A DNA stretch of 64,000 nt, taken from assembly GCF_020921035.1 (NCBI RefSeq), contig NC_063152.1:31929903-31993902 (forward strand). Reading direction: 5' to 3'. Below, piece after piece: positions 26,249 through 38,500 of the stretch (positions are counted from its first letter, which is position 1; the number at the start of each line of letters is the position of its first letter). A program made the position numbers and the translations under genes. The DNA comes from Rhodamnia argentea (Eukaryota; Streptophyta; Magnoliopsida; Myrtales; Myrtaceae). The notes below the pieces were generated by a model. It was not told the origin of the DNA. It worked only from the letters and a program-made list of their open reading frames with translations, and made no database searches.

Positions 26249-28308
26249 TTAATTCCAGGACACTTTCCGAGGTACCGAGTGCTGCAGCAATGGCTCTTCT
26301 CCCTTCCGTCGCTTGGCCATGCGGATGAAGTCTGTAATCACTTCTTCCTCCTTTACTCTCTGAAGGATAAGAAATAAGAGAAAAAAGTAGACGCATCAGT
26401 TTTATCTTGAAGGCAATGCCTGAGTTTGTGTGTGGGGGTGTGTGTATGTGAGAGAGAGAGAGAGAAACCTGTGATATGAAATGGCGTTCCGCGATGTTGA
26501 GCAATTCATTCCTCAGTGGGTGGATTGATGAGCGTATCTACATATCATGTTTCAAGAAAATACAGCTCAGGACAAATCTTTTAGAATGTAAATCAACATC
26601 ACCATGTTTGAAAAACCTACAAGCTTGTAGTGCCTGCAGTATCTCCACAATGCGTGTGTGCTCAGTTTTGCCAAATCTATCTTCTGAAAACCATGAAACA
26701 GCAACAAATCATGTCCAATCCAATGAATACCAAGAAAACGCCAGATCTTCGCTAGAAAAAGACTTGACCAGCATGCAAGCAGAAATTTCAGTATCTAAAA
26801 AGGAATGATCGAAATTTGTTCCCCCTTTCAACTTTGATTATGGTATCCCTAGGAGCAGAGCTAAGTCCACAAGAGAAGTAATAAACAAGATAACCGCATG
26901 CTGGTCATACCAGTTGAGGTGTCTGAATGATCGATCGGACGTCTCTGTAACTGCCATGGACAACAGACTTCCTTGCAGCGGGGGTGACCAATGGCTTTGC
27001 GTGCCGTACTTTTGGCTTTCCCGGTTTGTGGGAGTTAGTATTGGTAGCTGCTCGAGGAAAATAACCACTTCAAAAGATAAAACATGGAATTCCAGTAAAG
27101 TACATGAAGATAGGGCCTAAGTTGGACTAACAGATGATATGCTCCTTTTCGACAATGTCAGAGTCAGTGCTAGAGTCCATGTTATGATCACCATCATCTT
27201 CATTCCCAGTAGGATGTTCCAGCACGCTCAATGCATTCCTTTGCAGCTTGACTTCAACTCCGTTTTTCAGAACCTTGCAGGAGAAAGCATGCATAGTTTT
27301 AAAGCACATCCTCAAAACTTGGTTTGCAAAAGATGCGAAACAGCAATATATGTTCATTTAAAACATTCCCATAGTAAAGATGACTAGAAAACCAGTACGG
27401 TAATTTATGAGGATACCCATCTTAAGTAGACGAGAAGACAGCAGAAACTTTGTCCATCAGATCTGAATCTAACAGTTATGCAATGGATATAACCTAATTT
27501 TGACATGCAAAGCAAATTCTTTCGTACAGAAATCAGTCACTTAAAAAGCAACCACTCTTAAAAACTTCTGTCACGACAATATCATCCATGGAAGCCAGAC
27601 ATCCAGCTGAATAAGGGAAACAAATTTGGGTCACAGTTATTTGCCAACCTAAGACCTTAATGTCTGGGGCTCAGCACAAGTTTTGACATGCATTACCCAT
27701 CACAAAGATAGAGCATATCTTCAATCAAACATTAATCTCATTTAATCAACTTCTTGCTGAAGTTTTCCTTAATGTGAACCACCAAGCTACCGATACGTAT
27801 AAACTTCAGTACCCAGTATGATTTATAAGCAACTAATTCAATATTGATAAACCACATCAGATGAACTCCTAAAATGAACGGAAAAATTCAAGAATGACAC
27901 GATTCGCTAGTCAGTATATTGATTACAGTAGCCTACCAAAGTAGAAATGTGATCACTAGGACATAAATTTCCAATGATGGAAATTCTCTCACGGTCGGAT
28001 TTAGAAAGCAGCTGACCTAAAAGTGAGAAGTTAATACTGCTCCACTTGTGTTGCCACGTAATGAAGCATTACTCAAGTCAACTTGTACCAAGAAAAAGTT
28101 AATGAAGGCATACCAGCCAGTGCCAACCACCGAGGCCCACGGCCTTCTTGACAACACCTTGGAGACCCACCAAGACGGACTTTGTTCGGTTGTTACCAGT
28201 CACAATGACCTTGGTATGCCTAGGAAGAACGGACAGCTCCTCGTCACCACTCTCCTCACGAAATGGTGATAATATTCTAGCAGGACATAGCTCAGTCTCC
28301 CCCAACAT
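26249..28308 (-). CDS. AFR2-like: SAP30-like subunit of a histone deacetylase complex (AFR1/AFR2 type)
   Basis: Six coding exons: 28114-28308, 27132-27273, 26911-27047, 26621-26683, 26469-26537 and 26249-26359; 717 nt, 238 residues, all GT-AG with exact phase closure. Residues 1-90 hold the strongly conserved plant block (SVLPRHTKVIVTGNNRTK, then VGLGGWHWL, then VLKNGVEVKLQRNALSV). An acidic/serine linker follows. Residues about 159-215 form the SAP30 Sin3-binding domain, with KLSTHALWRYCRHYKL and LLNIAERHFISQ. In Arabidopsis AFR1 and AFR2 (SAP30 function-related) act in Sin3-type deacetylase complexes that repress FT; that role is carried over by homology only. The C-terminus (RMAKRRKGEEPLL...KVSWN) is longer and different from the Arabidopsis tail as I remember it. 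The start is the ATG at 28308; an acceptor-like TTTTTTTATCAG at about 28350 suggests a 5' UTR intron. Confidence 0.9.
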
Positions 28309-30848
28309 TGTCTCCAACTCAATCCAACCCTCTCAATAAACTGATAAAAAAACCCCTACGCTAACCCCAGACGGTGCGAAACATACACTCATATAGGATT
28401 TTCAGCTAATAACATGGCGATTCATTGACTTCAGCTCAAGATGGGGACAGCTTTCAGTAGAAGCTCATGGCATTCCAGACTCCGCATTCCGCAGATATCT
28501 CAAAAGAGGCCTCATTCAAGTAAGCTTTCCTTCGACCAAAAAAAAAAAAAAAAAAGTAAGCTTTCCTGCGAAGTAACAGATTAAAGCAAGTAACAGGCTA
28601 ACAGCCACTGAAATGTAAAATCACGAGAGAGAGAGAGAGAGAGAGAAACCAATCTGACACTAATTTTTTAAGGACTGAATAAGAGAAGAGGGTTCGAAAA
28701 CAAGTGAATAGCAGATAAGGCCCGTTCATTAATTTTTTTTTTTGAAGAACCCAACGTTGTGATCTACATCAATATAGTGCTAATAACTCATTCGATAAAC
28801 CTCCATTCAAGTCACAGTTACACCAAATTCGGAACTAGAACGACTCTATTCAAGTACAAATCACCTCGATTACCCACAACATCAACCTGAGAGTGCTTCA
28901 GGCTCTACCCTGAAAGTTCAGCTCAGAGGATTCCGACCAAACATCTAAAAAAAATCGAAACTTTTCCCAAGAAAAACCGAAAGGACGCAAGAAGAAGCCA
29001 ACCCGGACTAAATTAACTTCACTTCAAAACCCAGACCGAGATAAGAACAAGTTGACGAAATGCAATGACGCAAATACTCAATGCCCACCTAGACGCATTT
29101 CGCTCTCTGTGCGACAAACAGTGGCTACGAGCTCAATACAATTCGCAACTCGGGACCGAAATGCGTAACGAGAAAAACCCAAAAGAACCGACTTGATCAT
29201 TGACCCGCATACCTGCGCACAGAAAGACCGCGAGAGCGAGCTCGACCCGAACAAAAAGCTAGAGGAAATGCGAAGACGGATGGGATTTTTCCGAACGATG
29301 CTTCAGAAAAAGCGCACGACTTTTGAGAGCAAACTGCGATTTTGATGACGATACTCCTGAAATGATCTGAAAGCGCGACCGAGCAAGCGAGAGAGAGTGT
29401 GAGTGAGAGTGTATGCTCTTAAATGCTTACCAACTGCTGATAAGAAAACGGACCTGACAGCATGGCGTACGGTCAGCATTGCATTTTACCGGGTATTGCA
29501 GGTAGCCGGTCGCCTTTTCCCGAAAATACTTCGTGAACATTTTAAACAATTGTAGGCCCAATCCCTTTAAAAAGCAACAATTTTTATTCAAAATTTTCAA
29601 TTCCGGGTCAATGTTTTTTTTTGTCGTTGACCCCAATCTTTTTATTTTTTTCTCATAAAACTTTGGCCAGACTCTTTTTTTTTTTTTTAATCTAGTAAAG
29701 AAGGTCAAACTTTAGTTGGTACCTAAATCTGACTCATGTCAATCTCCCATAAAGTTTCCGTTGAGTATACACGTAAAATCTTTAATGGCATCACCAGACG
29801 ACAACTTGATGAAAGTCATATTTCTTCAGAATTGGGACCCAATCTATAGTTGTTGTTTTCTTACGAGGCAAAAAAATATTGATTAGACTTGAGATTCAAT
29901 ATAAAGTTGATATTTTTTTCATGAAATAAAAAAAAATCGGGCCATAATTTTTTTTGGTCCAGGGGCCAAATGTGAGACTCATAAAATCGATGCTTTTCAA
30001 GGGAATTGGGCCAATAATTATACGTGGTTTGTACAAGGGTGGTGATAAATAAAAATTTGAATTTTTCGACTTTATAGGAGGTTCGTTCTTTTACTTGGCA
30101 GAGAATAATACAATTTTCTTATAAAGTCTGCGACATGAAAACAAAGGGGAGTGGAGTCGGATTGTGACTCGTCCTAATAATTTCTTGCTACTGCTCGAGC
30201 TAATGAATCAATCTATATCGGGATTCGATGAGATATTTTTCTTGCACATAAAAGTGCGACCCCGCCTCACCTGCCTACTGTTTCCTCACCATCTTTGATA
30301 AGCCCATCGGTGCGTAAGTTAGCTCCACGATTCGTTTCGACCTCGAGTAGGCTTTTCCTAACTTGCGAGAGAAGAGCGAGCATGCAACGAAGCGGCCCCC
30401 GCGTCTGCTGAAGACGCGGAATTTCGTCATATTATAACAAACACGTTCAATGGAGAGAACAAACTAATCAAAGATGGTTCAAATCTCATGCTCCTCGTGC
30501 GTGCATGCCTAGGGAGGCGATAGAACATTGGTGGGGGAGAAAAAAAAATCGATTTTTATTCCTTTTTTCCAGTCTTTAATTCGTGGGAAAATGATCTGTT
30601 TTCGGAAGACAAAGCTGTCCTGTGTGTTGCCCCGGTGCCGTACGTGCGGGACCCGGTCTTTGCTCAGCTAGTTTTTATCGTTTCCTGGGGGGTTGCGTGT
30701 GTCGGAACCAAGAGGAACACGGGGCAAATTTTTCCACTTGGATAACCGCACGCATACAAACTCATATCCTCGCAATTAATCAATTCTGACCCAAAAAGAA
30801 AAAAAGAAGAGAAAAATACAAATTTCACAGTTTTTCTTTTTCAGCGGT
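28309..30848. other. 5' flank of the SAP30-like gene, no other gene seen
   Basis: The stretch to about 29400 probably contains the 5' UTR, a leader intron and the promoter of the minus-strand SAP30-like gene; it includes a poly-A run near 28540 and a GA microsatellite at 28625-28647. A minus-strand frame of 93 codons at 29427-29708 is lysine-rich and A-tract driven, and I do not regard it as a gene. From 29.7 to 30.8 kb nothing could be recognised. Confidence 0.4.
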
Positions 30849-31577
30849 TTGTGTCGGGGATGCTTTTTCTCGGATCTTATCCAAGCAGCCAAAACTCGAT
30901 TGGAAAGGGGATTTGAAATCCGGTGCTTCTCGCCTGCAGCGGAGCTCCGCAGGATTTCAGTGGGGCCGCCTGCCCCTGTCGCAACTCAAAAAACGTCGTC
31001 GTTCCAAGTCACTCTTGCCTTTCGACACTCTTGTCCGAACTCTGTCCATGGCAGAGACGGAACCACCGTCGGTTCTCTTCTGCACCAATGGCTGATTTCA
31101 CCCCTCGTCTCACAAGTTAAGGCACCGCAGGTTCGAGTCTCACGGTTATCAAAGATTGTGAGGTCAACCGCTCGCCAGAACATCGGCGTGGCGCTCAAGC
31201 TAAAATGGAAGAATCGTTTTTCCGCCGCGTGCCCTTCATGGTTCCGCTTTTCACCGAGGAGGACCAGCTGCCCCCATTGGGTGTTTCCAACAGCGCCGAT
31301 CCCATCTCTCCTTCGGAAAATCTCCCGAATGCCGGCAGGCTGCCGGCTTGCTTCCACGGAGTCCAGACAGCTACGAGACCGCAAATTGAACGAGCCAATG
31401 GTATGTGACAATCCAGGAGCAGTCGAGAACTCTGCTACTAATGTGAAGAAGGGTGAAGCGGGCAAGTCCCTTTCAACAAAAGGATTCAAACGGAACCGGC
31501 AAAGCGAACTTTCAGATACTAGTTGCAGCAATAACGTGCCTCGGAATTTGCTAGAGAATCGCCACGCAACATTCTGA
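30849..31577 (+). CDS. Unrecognised 242-codon ORF, status uncertain
   Basis: An uninterrupted plus-strand frame begins MCRGCFFSDLIQAAKTRLER and ends NVPRNLLENRHATF. Its first two thirds are rich in Arg, Ser and Pro with few acidic residues, resembling an organelle-targeting presequence; the last 60 residues are Lys/Ser/Asn rich and hydrophilic. I recognise no domain. A 273-codon frame (30986-31807, minus) overlaps it almost completely in antisense and runs up to the stop codon of the SR45a-like gene, so part of the region is probably that gene's 3' flank. GC content here is higher than in the surrounding DNA, which alone lengthens open frames. It could be an exon of a small gene (gt sites occur near 31400), a gene fragment carried by a transposon, or chance. 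Confidence 0.3.
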   Translation: MCRGCFFSDLIQAAKTRLERGFEIRCFSPAAELRRISVGPPAPVATQKTSSFQVTLAFRHSCPNSVHGRDGTTVGSLLHQWLISPLVSQVKAPQVRVSRLSKIVRSTARQNIGVALKLKWKNRFSAACPSWFRFSPRRTSCPHWVFPTAPIPSLLRKISRMPAGCRLASTESRQLRDRKLNEPMVCDNPGAVENSATNVKKGEAGKSLSTKGFKRNRQSELSDTSCSNNVPRNLLENRHATF

Positions 31578-31807
31578 AGGACACAAGGTAAATGACCGTC
31601 CATGATGAATTGATCGATGAGAAACAAGTGAATTGAATTCTCTACCATGAATCCTGACAAAGAAGAGTCAAAAGACTGCATCAAGATGCAAACACTACGG
31701 AGAAACAGCAACTCATATGCAAAAGATTTAGAGATTCCATGCTTCACATGTCGACCAATATTTCCGCCTTGCATGTAGAAGGGGCTTCGATCAGAGAACA
31801 CCACCAC

Positions 31808-34380
31808 TTATCTAGAATATCCACCACTGTCTCTTGACAAGGAGCGCTCCCTGCGTCTCCTGGACGAGTCTGAATGTCCCTTGTCCCGCTCCCTCCTACC
31901 ATAAGGAGAGCGGGAGCGGGATCTTCCTCGCCGGTCCCTTGGATAGTAATCATCGTCGCGCCGTCGGCGTGGAGAACGGCTACGGGATCTTCTCCCACCA
32001 CGGCCTGCATTTTCAACTCCAATGAGCATGACACGTTCGAATAACATTGTAAAATCTAGAGAAATGATGCATACACTATACCAGGGCATTGACATTGAAA
32101 CTTCATCAAAACAAATATTGAAAAAAAGAAGGTACTCTGGTGAATCAAATAAAAGCTAATACTACTATATAAGATAATGATAATTTGCCGAGGATATCAC
32201 CCACATTCAATCACCACGAGCACAAATCAAGTGCATACCTTGTTTTTCTTTCAATCCAAGATATCTTCCAGGTGTTGGAGTCCTCCCACGCTTCCTTTTT
32301 GCCTGTAGAAGATAGATTATATTTTCAAACTGATTGAATTAAACAAACAAACTTAGCATCCTGTTTTATGGCCGTTCAGTATTGAATACAGAAAAAAAAA
32401 ATTACAGAAAAACAAGCAGAAAAGGATCAAAGCCGTCGACTTAAATTGAAAAGAAAGAGAGGCCAACGACAGATACTTTTACTCATATCGAAAAAGGGCA
32501 TACACCCCTCGGCATCGGCAAAATAGTCGAATTGACTGACGAGTTCGGGAATGTCGCTGAAGAACTCATGCGGTGAACGAATAGGTTCAACGGTTAGATC
32601 TTAGATCGTGAATTCGATGGAGCTACACAGACCAGACCTGCTGCTAAAATTCATCAGGCAATAATCCCAGAAAAAAACCACTAAAAAGTTGACAAGACAT
32701 AACAACTCACACCAGTTAACTAATTATGAAAATAAAACACATACCTTCTCCACAGTGATCAGTCGGCCTTCAAACACCGACTGGTTCAGATACTTTATAC
32801 AGCGCTCTGCATCCTTGTTGGTTTCCATGGTGACAAAACCAAATCCACGCGAGTCTTTGGTGCGAGGGTCAGTAACCAACTGACACTCCAAAACCTAAAA
32901 CAGAGCTCATTAAAGTATTTCTGGAATCATTTTCACAATGTATCCATCTATTTCTTATTTTTACCTCCTTTACTGAAGAAAAGATAAGATTCCACCACTG
33001 TTAGTAAAGGGATGACTGATTGGCTACAAACACTTTCTCTATGTCTACAAACAACTTCCTCAGTGTCTACCTTCCAAGGCTTATGTTGACTAATGCATTA
33101 TAATGGGACGAGACACCATAGTCCTTACTGATTTTCGAGTATGAATTTTCTCTTTCATTGACGGCAGACATTCCAACAGAGCTTACAATAAGTAGAAGCA
33201 AATGACATGACAATTAAGCAATAGAGGAAATAGCAGTTGTTCCACCAACTGTGCCGAGCCTCTAGCCATGTGTTTATCCAATGACCATAAAACATAGACA
33301 ACGCTACACTTTTGCACAAACCACAACTTTCCATTTTCCTGAGCATACATTGATAACAGCTAATTTAATGAATTTAGTCTCCCGAATTTCACCATACCGA
33401 CTTGCTACCGCACCTTAAAGGTAGTATTAGTGTGTTCTGTGGACTATGTTGTTACATCTCTCCATTATCAGATCATACTGCCCCCCAAAATTACTGTCAG
33501 CAAAATCTCATAGCCTAAGGGGAGGGCCTTTTGATCTCCCACTTTCTTCTCCAGATTTTTGACCAGAATGAATTTGGCAACTTTTTGGCCAGCGAAGAAT
33601 TTGGCATTACAAGGTAATGTTCTCCTTTAAAATGTGAAATAGGACATAATGACCTTACATGATGAACTTTTAATTTTGTTAAAGTCGTAGGCCGACAACT
33701 ATAGAAGCTAAAAAAAATGCAGAATCCCTGAACATTAGGCAGTTGGATGCCGTAGGTTCTTACTCATAAAGCATCAAGACCGCATCAGCTTCCAATGGCA
33801 TCACTGAAACGAGTGATTATTATGAGGAAATGACAGCTTTCAGAATCACATACCTTTCCTTCTTTACTAAAATATTTTTCAAGATCACTTGTAGTAACCC
33901 TGGTTGATAAACCCGTCACATACAAGTTATTTCCTGGATTGGAAACATGTTCGAAATCTTGGCTCCTGGAACAATAGACCTCCATTGTTCAGCTCGAGAC
34001 ACAACTGACAAATATTTATCATCTAAAAAACCCCAATAGCAAGAATTTGTCATACAACAAATACAAGGAAATCCATACTTGTCTATGGAACAAAAACATA
34101 CCTCGAGCGGCTTCTCCTTGACCTTGGCACCGACCTTGGCACCGACCTTGACCTAGACCGACGGCCTCTAACGGGTGAAGCGGAATCCCTTGATCTTGAC
34201 AATGATCTTGACTTGGACCGACGGCCTCTAACGGGTGAAGCAGAATCATGAGGAGAAGGAGACCTGCGACATGAAGCGCCACAGGAAAAAGTAGGCTTAC
34301 CAAGGCATAGGTAATGCAATAACATATAAGATTCAAAGAATCGACAGGAGAACTTACTTTAGTCTCCTTTTGTATGGCAT
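31808..34380 (-). CDS. SR45a: Serine/arginine-rich splicing factor SR45a (Tra2-like)
   Basis: Six coding exons: 34358-34380, 34102-34263, 33854-33965, 32745-32894, 32239-32302 and 31808-32004; 708 nt, 235 residues, phases exact. Layout: an N-terminal RS region (about 8-65) with SRS repeats, one RRM with RNP2 LYVTGL at 76-81 and RNP1 RGFGFVTM at 115-122, the linker TPTPGRYLGL at about 158-167, and a C-terminal RS region ending DSGGYSR. RS-RRM-RS order is that of Tra2 proteins; in Arabidopsis SR45a is nuclear, binds U1-70K and U2AF35, and its own transcript is alternatively spliced under high light and heat. A non-coding first exon ends at 34940 (donor GAAG|GTTAG) and the next exon begins exactly at the ATG (TAG|ATG). 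Intron three is 888 nt, the longest in the coding part and the natural place for alternative exons. Exon two contains an internal duplication, listed separately. Confidence 0.94.
34102..34263 (-). repeat. Duplicated unit inside the N-terminal RS region of SR45a
   Basis: Exon two of the SR45a-like gene encodes DSASPVRGRRSKSRSLSRSR and then DSASPVRGRRSRSRS, two nearly identical units of about 57 bp at nucleotide level, followed by two copies of a 12 bp unit coding VPRS. The repeat preserves the reading frame and simply lengthens the RS tract. Confidence 0.85.
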
Positions 34381-34940
34381 CTACAAGTAACAAAAAATTC
34401 GATGTCAGAATCCATTAAACACCAACATAATCAACTCTCCGCAAATTATCTCTCGATAGTCTTACTCGTTCGACTACATATGTTGCACAAACGTGCAACA
34501 ATATGAATTCTCGCCATTCTGCTCAAAACTTTAAGCTTCAGGTTGCTTAATGCCACCAAAAATCTCTATTTCGAGCTGTCAACCCAATGAAATAACCCTG
34601 CTAAGCAATTCTACAAACGAATCAAGAATTTCGACCCCAATAACAGAACCAATCTCAGCCCATGAACTTCTACTTAGCTCGATTCCCTCCGAAATCCCCA
34701 CGAACGCGCGAAAAAGAAAAAGAAAAACAGTCTAATTCAACATCTTCCCTTGTCCAGGCAGCGCAAATTCACGACACAAACCCACATCAGATACGCATTT
34801 CCCGATCAAACTTCGCATGATCTTGACAAGACGGGCGAGCGCGGGATTGATCGGTGCATAGACCCTCACCAAACGGCACGACATGGCGGAAAAAAAATTA
34901 GACGACCGCGAGCTAGGGAGCAAAAATGGAGGGACTAACC

Positions 34941-35581
34941 TTCACTCGGGTTCAGCTAAATGGAATCGCCGAGATCGACTCGGATGCCCTAGTACAGCGG
35001 TCCGTCGGATCGTCTGCAACTGAGCACAGAAGTGCCGAAAAATGGCAAAGAACGCCCCACCTTTCTCCGAAGCCCGCTCGTCCCGACGCTTTATGAGCTA
35101 TAGGCCAACAAAAAAAGAGAACGCTTTAGACAAAAAACCATAAAGACCGAACACCTGTCGAAATTTGTGTAAGCCCCTTACTTAAGTCTCAAAATTTTTT
35201 TGCTGAGTCACTTAAACATAAAGTTAAAGAAAATAATTCATTCAGTAATGCAACTTTTAAAACAAAAAGTAATTTATTTTTATTTTCGAAGCATTAATTT
35301 TTTTTTGAAACTATTTAGAAAATAATTTTTTAAATAAAAATATATTTAATTACGCAACTTAATTTTTTTTTTTTAAAAATTACTAAAATCAACTTCTGGA
35401 ATAGAGAAATTTTTTTGACAAAAAAAAAAAAAAAGTAGGGAGATAAAAGTTTTGAATACTAAATCCGAGGCCCGGCCCGGAAAGTGGACTTCCTCATATA
35501 AAACTTGCTGCAGCTTCCGCTTTCTGGACATCGAAAGAGAAACGGATTCTGCAATTTCGCTCCAACCGCCAAAGGAAATTC
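34941..35581. promoter_or_regulatory. Divergent intergenic promoter region between SR45a and XPB
   Basis: SR45a is transcribed leftward from a start probably near 35050-35100 (its non-coding exon ends at 34940) and XPB rightward, with its ATG at 35582. The middle, 35150-35440, is very AT-rich with poly-A/T runs and no open frame. A TATA-like catataaaac at 35496-35505 lies 77-86 bases before the XPB start codon. Transcription starts are inferred; no distance between them can be measured from sequence. Confidence 0.6.
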
Positions 35582-38500
35582 ATGGGACACGGTACGATCC
35601 TCTCACTCCTCAGCTTCTCGCTGTCGCAACCCACCACCTTGAGCTCTAGAAACCGAGCTCATCAGTCGTTGTTGATCTGCCGATTCCTAAATTTTCAGGT
35701 GAAAAGGGACGGCCCGGCAAGAGGCAGAAATCGTCGGCCAAGGTCAGTTCCCTCCCTCCCTCCTCTCTCCCTCTCTCTCCCCTCTCTGAATCCAGTTGCG
35801 ATTTCGCCGCAATACAAAGAAGACCGCAGCTCGCGCATCGTTTCCGTGAGATTGTTGAGGCGGCGACGCTGTTGTTGCTGCAGGATGATTACAGGAGCGC
35901 GATGCCGGAGGAGGACGAGGCGATCTACGGCGAAGAAATGGAGGAGGACTATCGCGATGGTACTGACTTTTGACGCGTGCGGTTCGATGTTTTGCTTGTT
36001 TAGAGATAGGGCGGCACGCGGGGTTGTGTTGGGAACGGCTTGGTTTTTAGCTCGATTGGGGGGCGAAATCATAAGTTAATCTGTTGTTGTAGGCGACGGT
36101 GAAGGGAAAAAGAAGGATTTTAGCAAATTAGAGCTGAAGCTGGATCACGGCAATCGGCCCTTATGGTCTTGTGCGGATGGCCGAATTTTCCTGGAGACAT
36201 TTTCCCCCTTATACAAGCAGGCTTATGATTTTCTCATTGCCATTGCTGAGCCTGTTTGCAGGTACTCTTTCAATACAAAGCCTTCTTCTCGAGATAGTTT
36301 GCACGCATTCCTAGTGCGGATGATTTAGCATTGCGTCTTTAGCCATAGGTCTATGAAATTTTCTCAAAGCATGGGCAGTTTTATCCATTTCAATCACCTG
36401 TCGCTAATTTGTAATTCTGCACTGCATTGCCTGATGCATCATTCACCCTGATTAATTTTTCGTTTTCTTTCTTTTGTAGACCGGAGTCGATGCATGAGTA
36501 CAACTTGACCCCGCACTCATTGTATGCAGCGGTGTCTGTTGGTCTTGAGACAGAAACTATCATTTCCGTATTGAATAAATTGTCAAAGACCAAGCTCCCT
36601 AAAGAGATGATTGACTTCATACATGCTTCGACCGCTAATTACGGAAAAGTGAAGCTTGTGCTTAAAAAGAATAAATACTTCATCGAGTCACCCTTTCCTG
36701 AGGCAGGCCCATTTCTCTATTCCTTTTCTTTCACTCTTACAAGCGTTTGGATTGGGGGTTACTAATCAGAAAACTAATTACAGGTGCTGAAGAAGTTGCT
36801 TAGGGATGAAGTTATATCTCGAGCTAGGATATCTTCTGAGGTTTGTGTCTATACTATTTTTAGTTGAAATGATGCGTTTCTTTTGCCTGCTGATGCCCGT
36901 CTTGGTTGCTAGCACTTTTGCGATGGTCTCTCTTTCAATGCTGTCGTTCATACATTTTGTCTAAGGCATGATTTAGCCGTGTTGTAAGTCGGTGGTCTTC
37001 AGAATTGAAGAAGATTATGACATGCTCTGACAGTAAGAGATTCACATGAATTTGAGTTCCTTATAATTGGATAATACTTCTATCCTGGTTGGATTTAGGA
37101 GACTCGAAGACAACTTGGAAATCATTTGCTTTTAATTGGCCAACTTGATGAGGACTTGGCAAACAATATGATGAAATCTTTACTAATGTGGTTATCAATT
37201 TTAAGTTTGCTTTGGGGAAGGGATTCATTTTACCCCAATATTCATATCCTTCCTTGATTTGCCTTATGACAGGGCATCTATATTTTGTCTACTACAGCAG
37301 TCAGCCTTGGCCCTTCAGTATAATATCAATATTCTAATTTGCACTTCCTTCTGATGCAAACTTTCTTATCGAGTTAAAGCTTTGTTATTGTTTTGTTCTT
37401 TCCTGCACAGTTCCTGTTTCAAGTTTAAGTCTTGACAACAATAGCTTCATGCTCGCCATATGTGGTTTATGTTTCCTTATGTTTTTATCGTGAGAGGAAT
37501 ACTATAGCGTCTTTTGTGGTACAATCATTGGTCACAGGATATCTGGTAATATGCAGGGACCTGGTGCTGATGGATTCACAATTAGCAAAGCAATGGGTGA
37601 AGTTGGGGTTGGACATAATGAGCTACTGAATGAAGCTGAACTGGCTGCTGCAGCTGAGGAGAAAGAAACCCACTCATTTGAGATCGATCCTTCTCAGGTA
37701 AAGCTTTCAGACCGTTAGTTAAAAATGTGCTAGGATCTCGTACCTTCTGCTTGGACGACTAGTTGTCAGTGATCATGTTTTAACGAAGCATAGTTGTGGT
37801 CACTGATCGTGAACCGCAATTGCATATCCTAGATTTAGTTGGCCAGAAACTATTATTTTTCAAACTTTCTGCTTCTTTGTCCTTTTTAGTTTGTGACCTG
37901 TTCAGTTCATTGCCTCTATCCTTACATTTGCGTTCTCTATTTTTTCCGTTTCTATAACCATGTCATGGATTCTGAGTGGTGTTGCATCAGTGTCAATTGA
38001 CTGATGCTTATCAAGTGTGCATGCTGTAAGTTATATTGGATTTTATGCATTCCTTAAGGTTCTTGCAAGCGCATTCAGTACTGTCTTTTACTTTTTTAGG
38101 TTGAAAATGTGAAGCAACGTTGCTTGCCCAATGCTTTAAACTATCCCATGTTGGAGGAGTATGACTTCAGGAATGATACAGTGAGTTCTAATCCTCGATT
38201 ATGATCTCTGTATTAAGTTGAAATCTAAAGTACCATGTCAATGTTATACATGTTTAATAAATTGAACATGTAGAACCTTTCATGACTTGTCTTTACCTCT
38301 GAGATCTTGGTGCTAGTTGACGTTCCTTTACTATTGTGCAGGTAAACCCTGACCTGGAAGTAGAGCTGAAGCCTCATGCACAACCACGACCATATCAAGA
38401 AAAAAGCCTTAGTAAAATGTTTGGAAATGGTAGGACTTTTTCTACAATCACAAGCATTGATTTTTTCAGTCATTTCCATAAAACAGTCTTCAGCGGATGA

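Noticed and set aside
32895-33853. Possible poison exon in SR45a intron three
   Set aside because: Likely by analogy with other SR genes, but no pair of splice sites stands out clearly enough to place one.
34019-34393. 124-codon minus-strand ORF over the SR45a first exons
   Set aside because: It is a shifted frame of the SR45a RS exon plus introns; the correct frame gives an exact SR45a protein.
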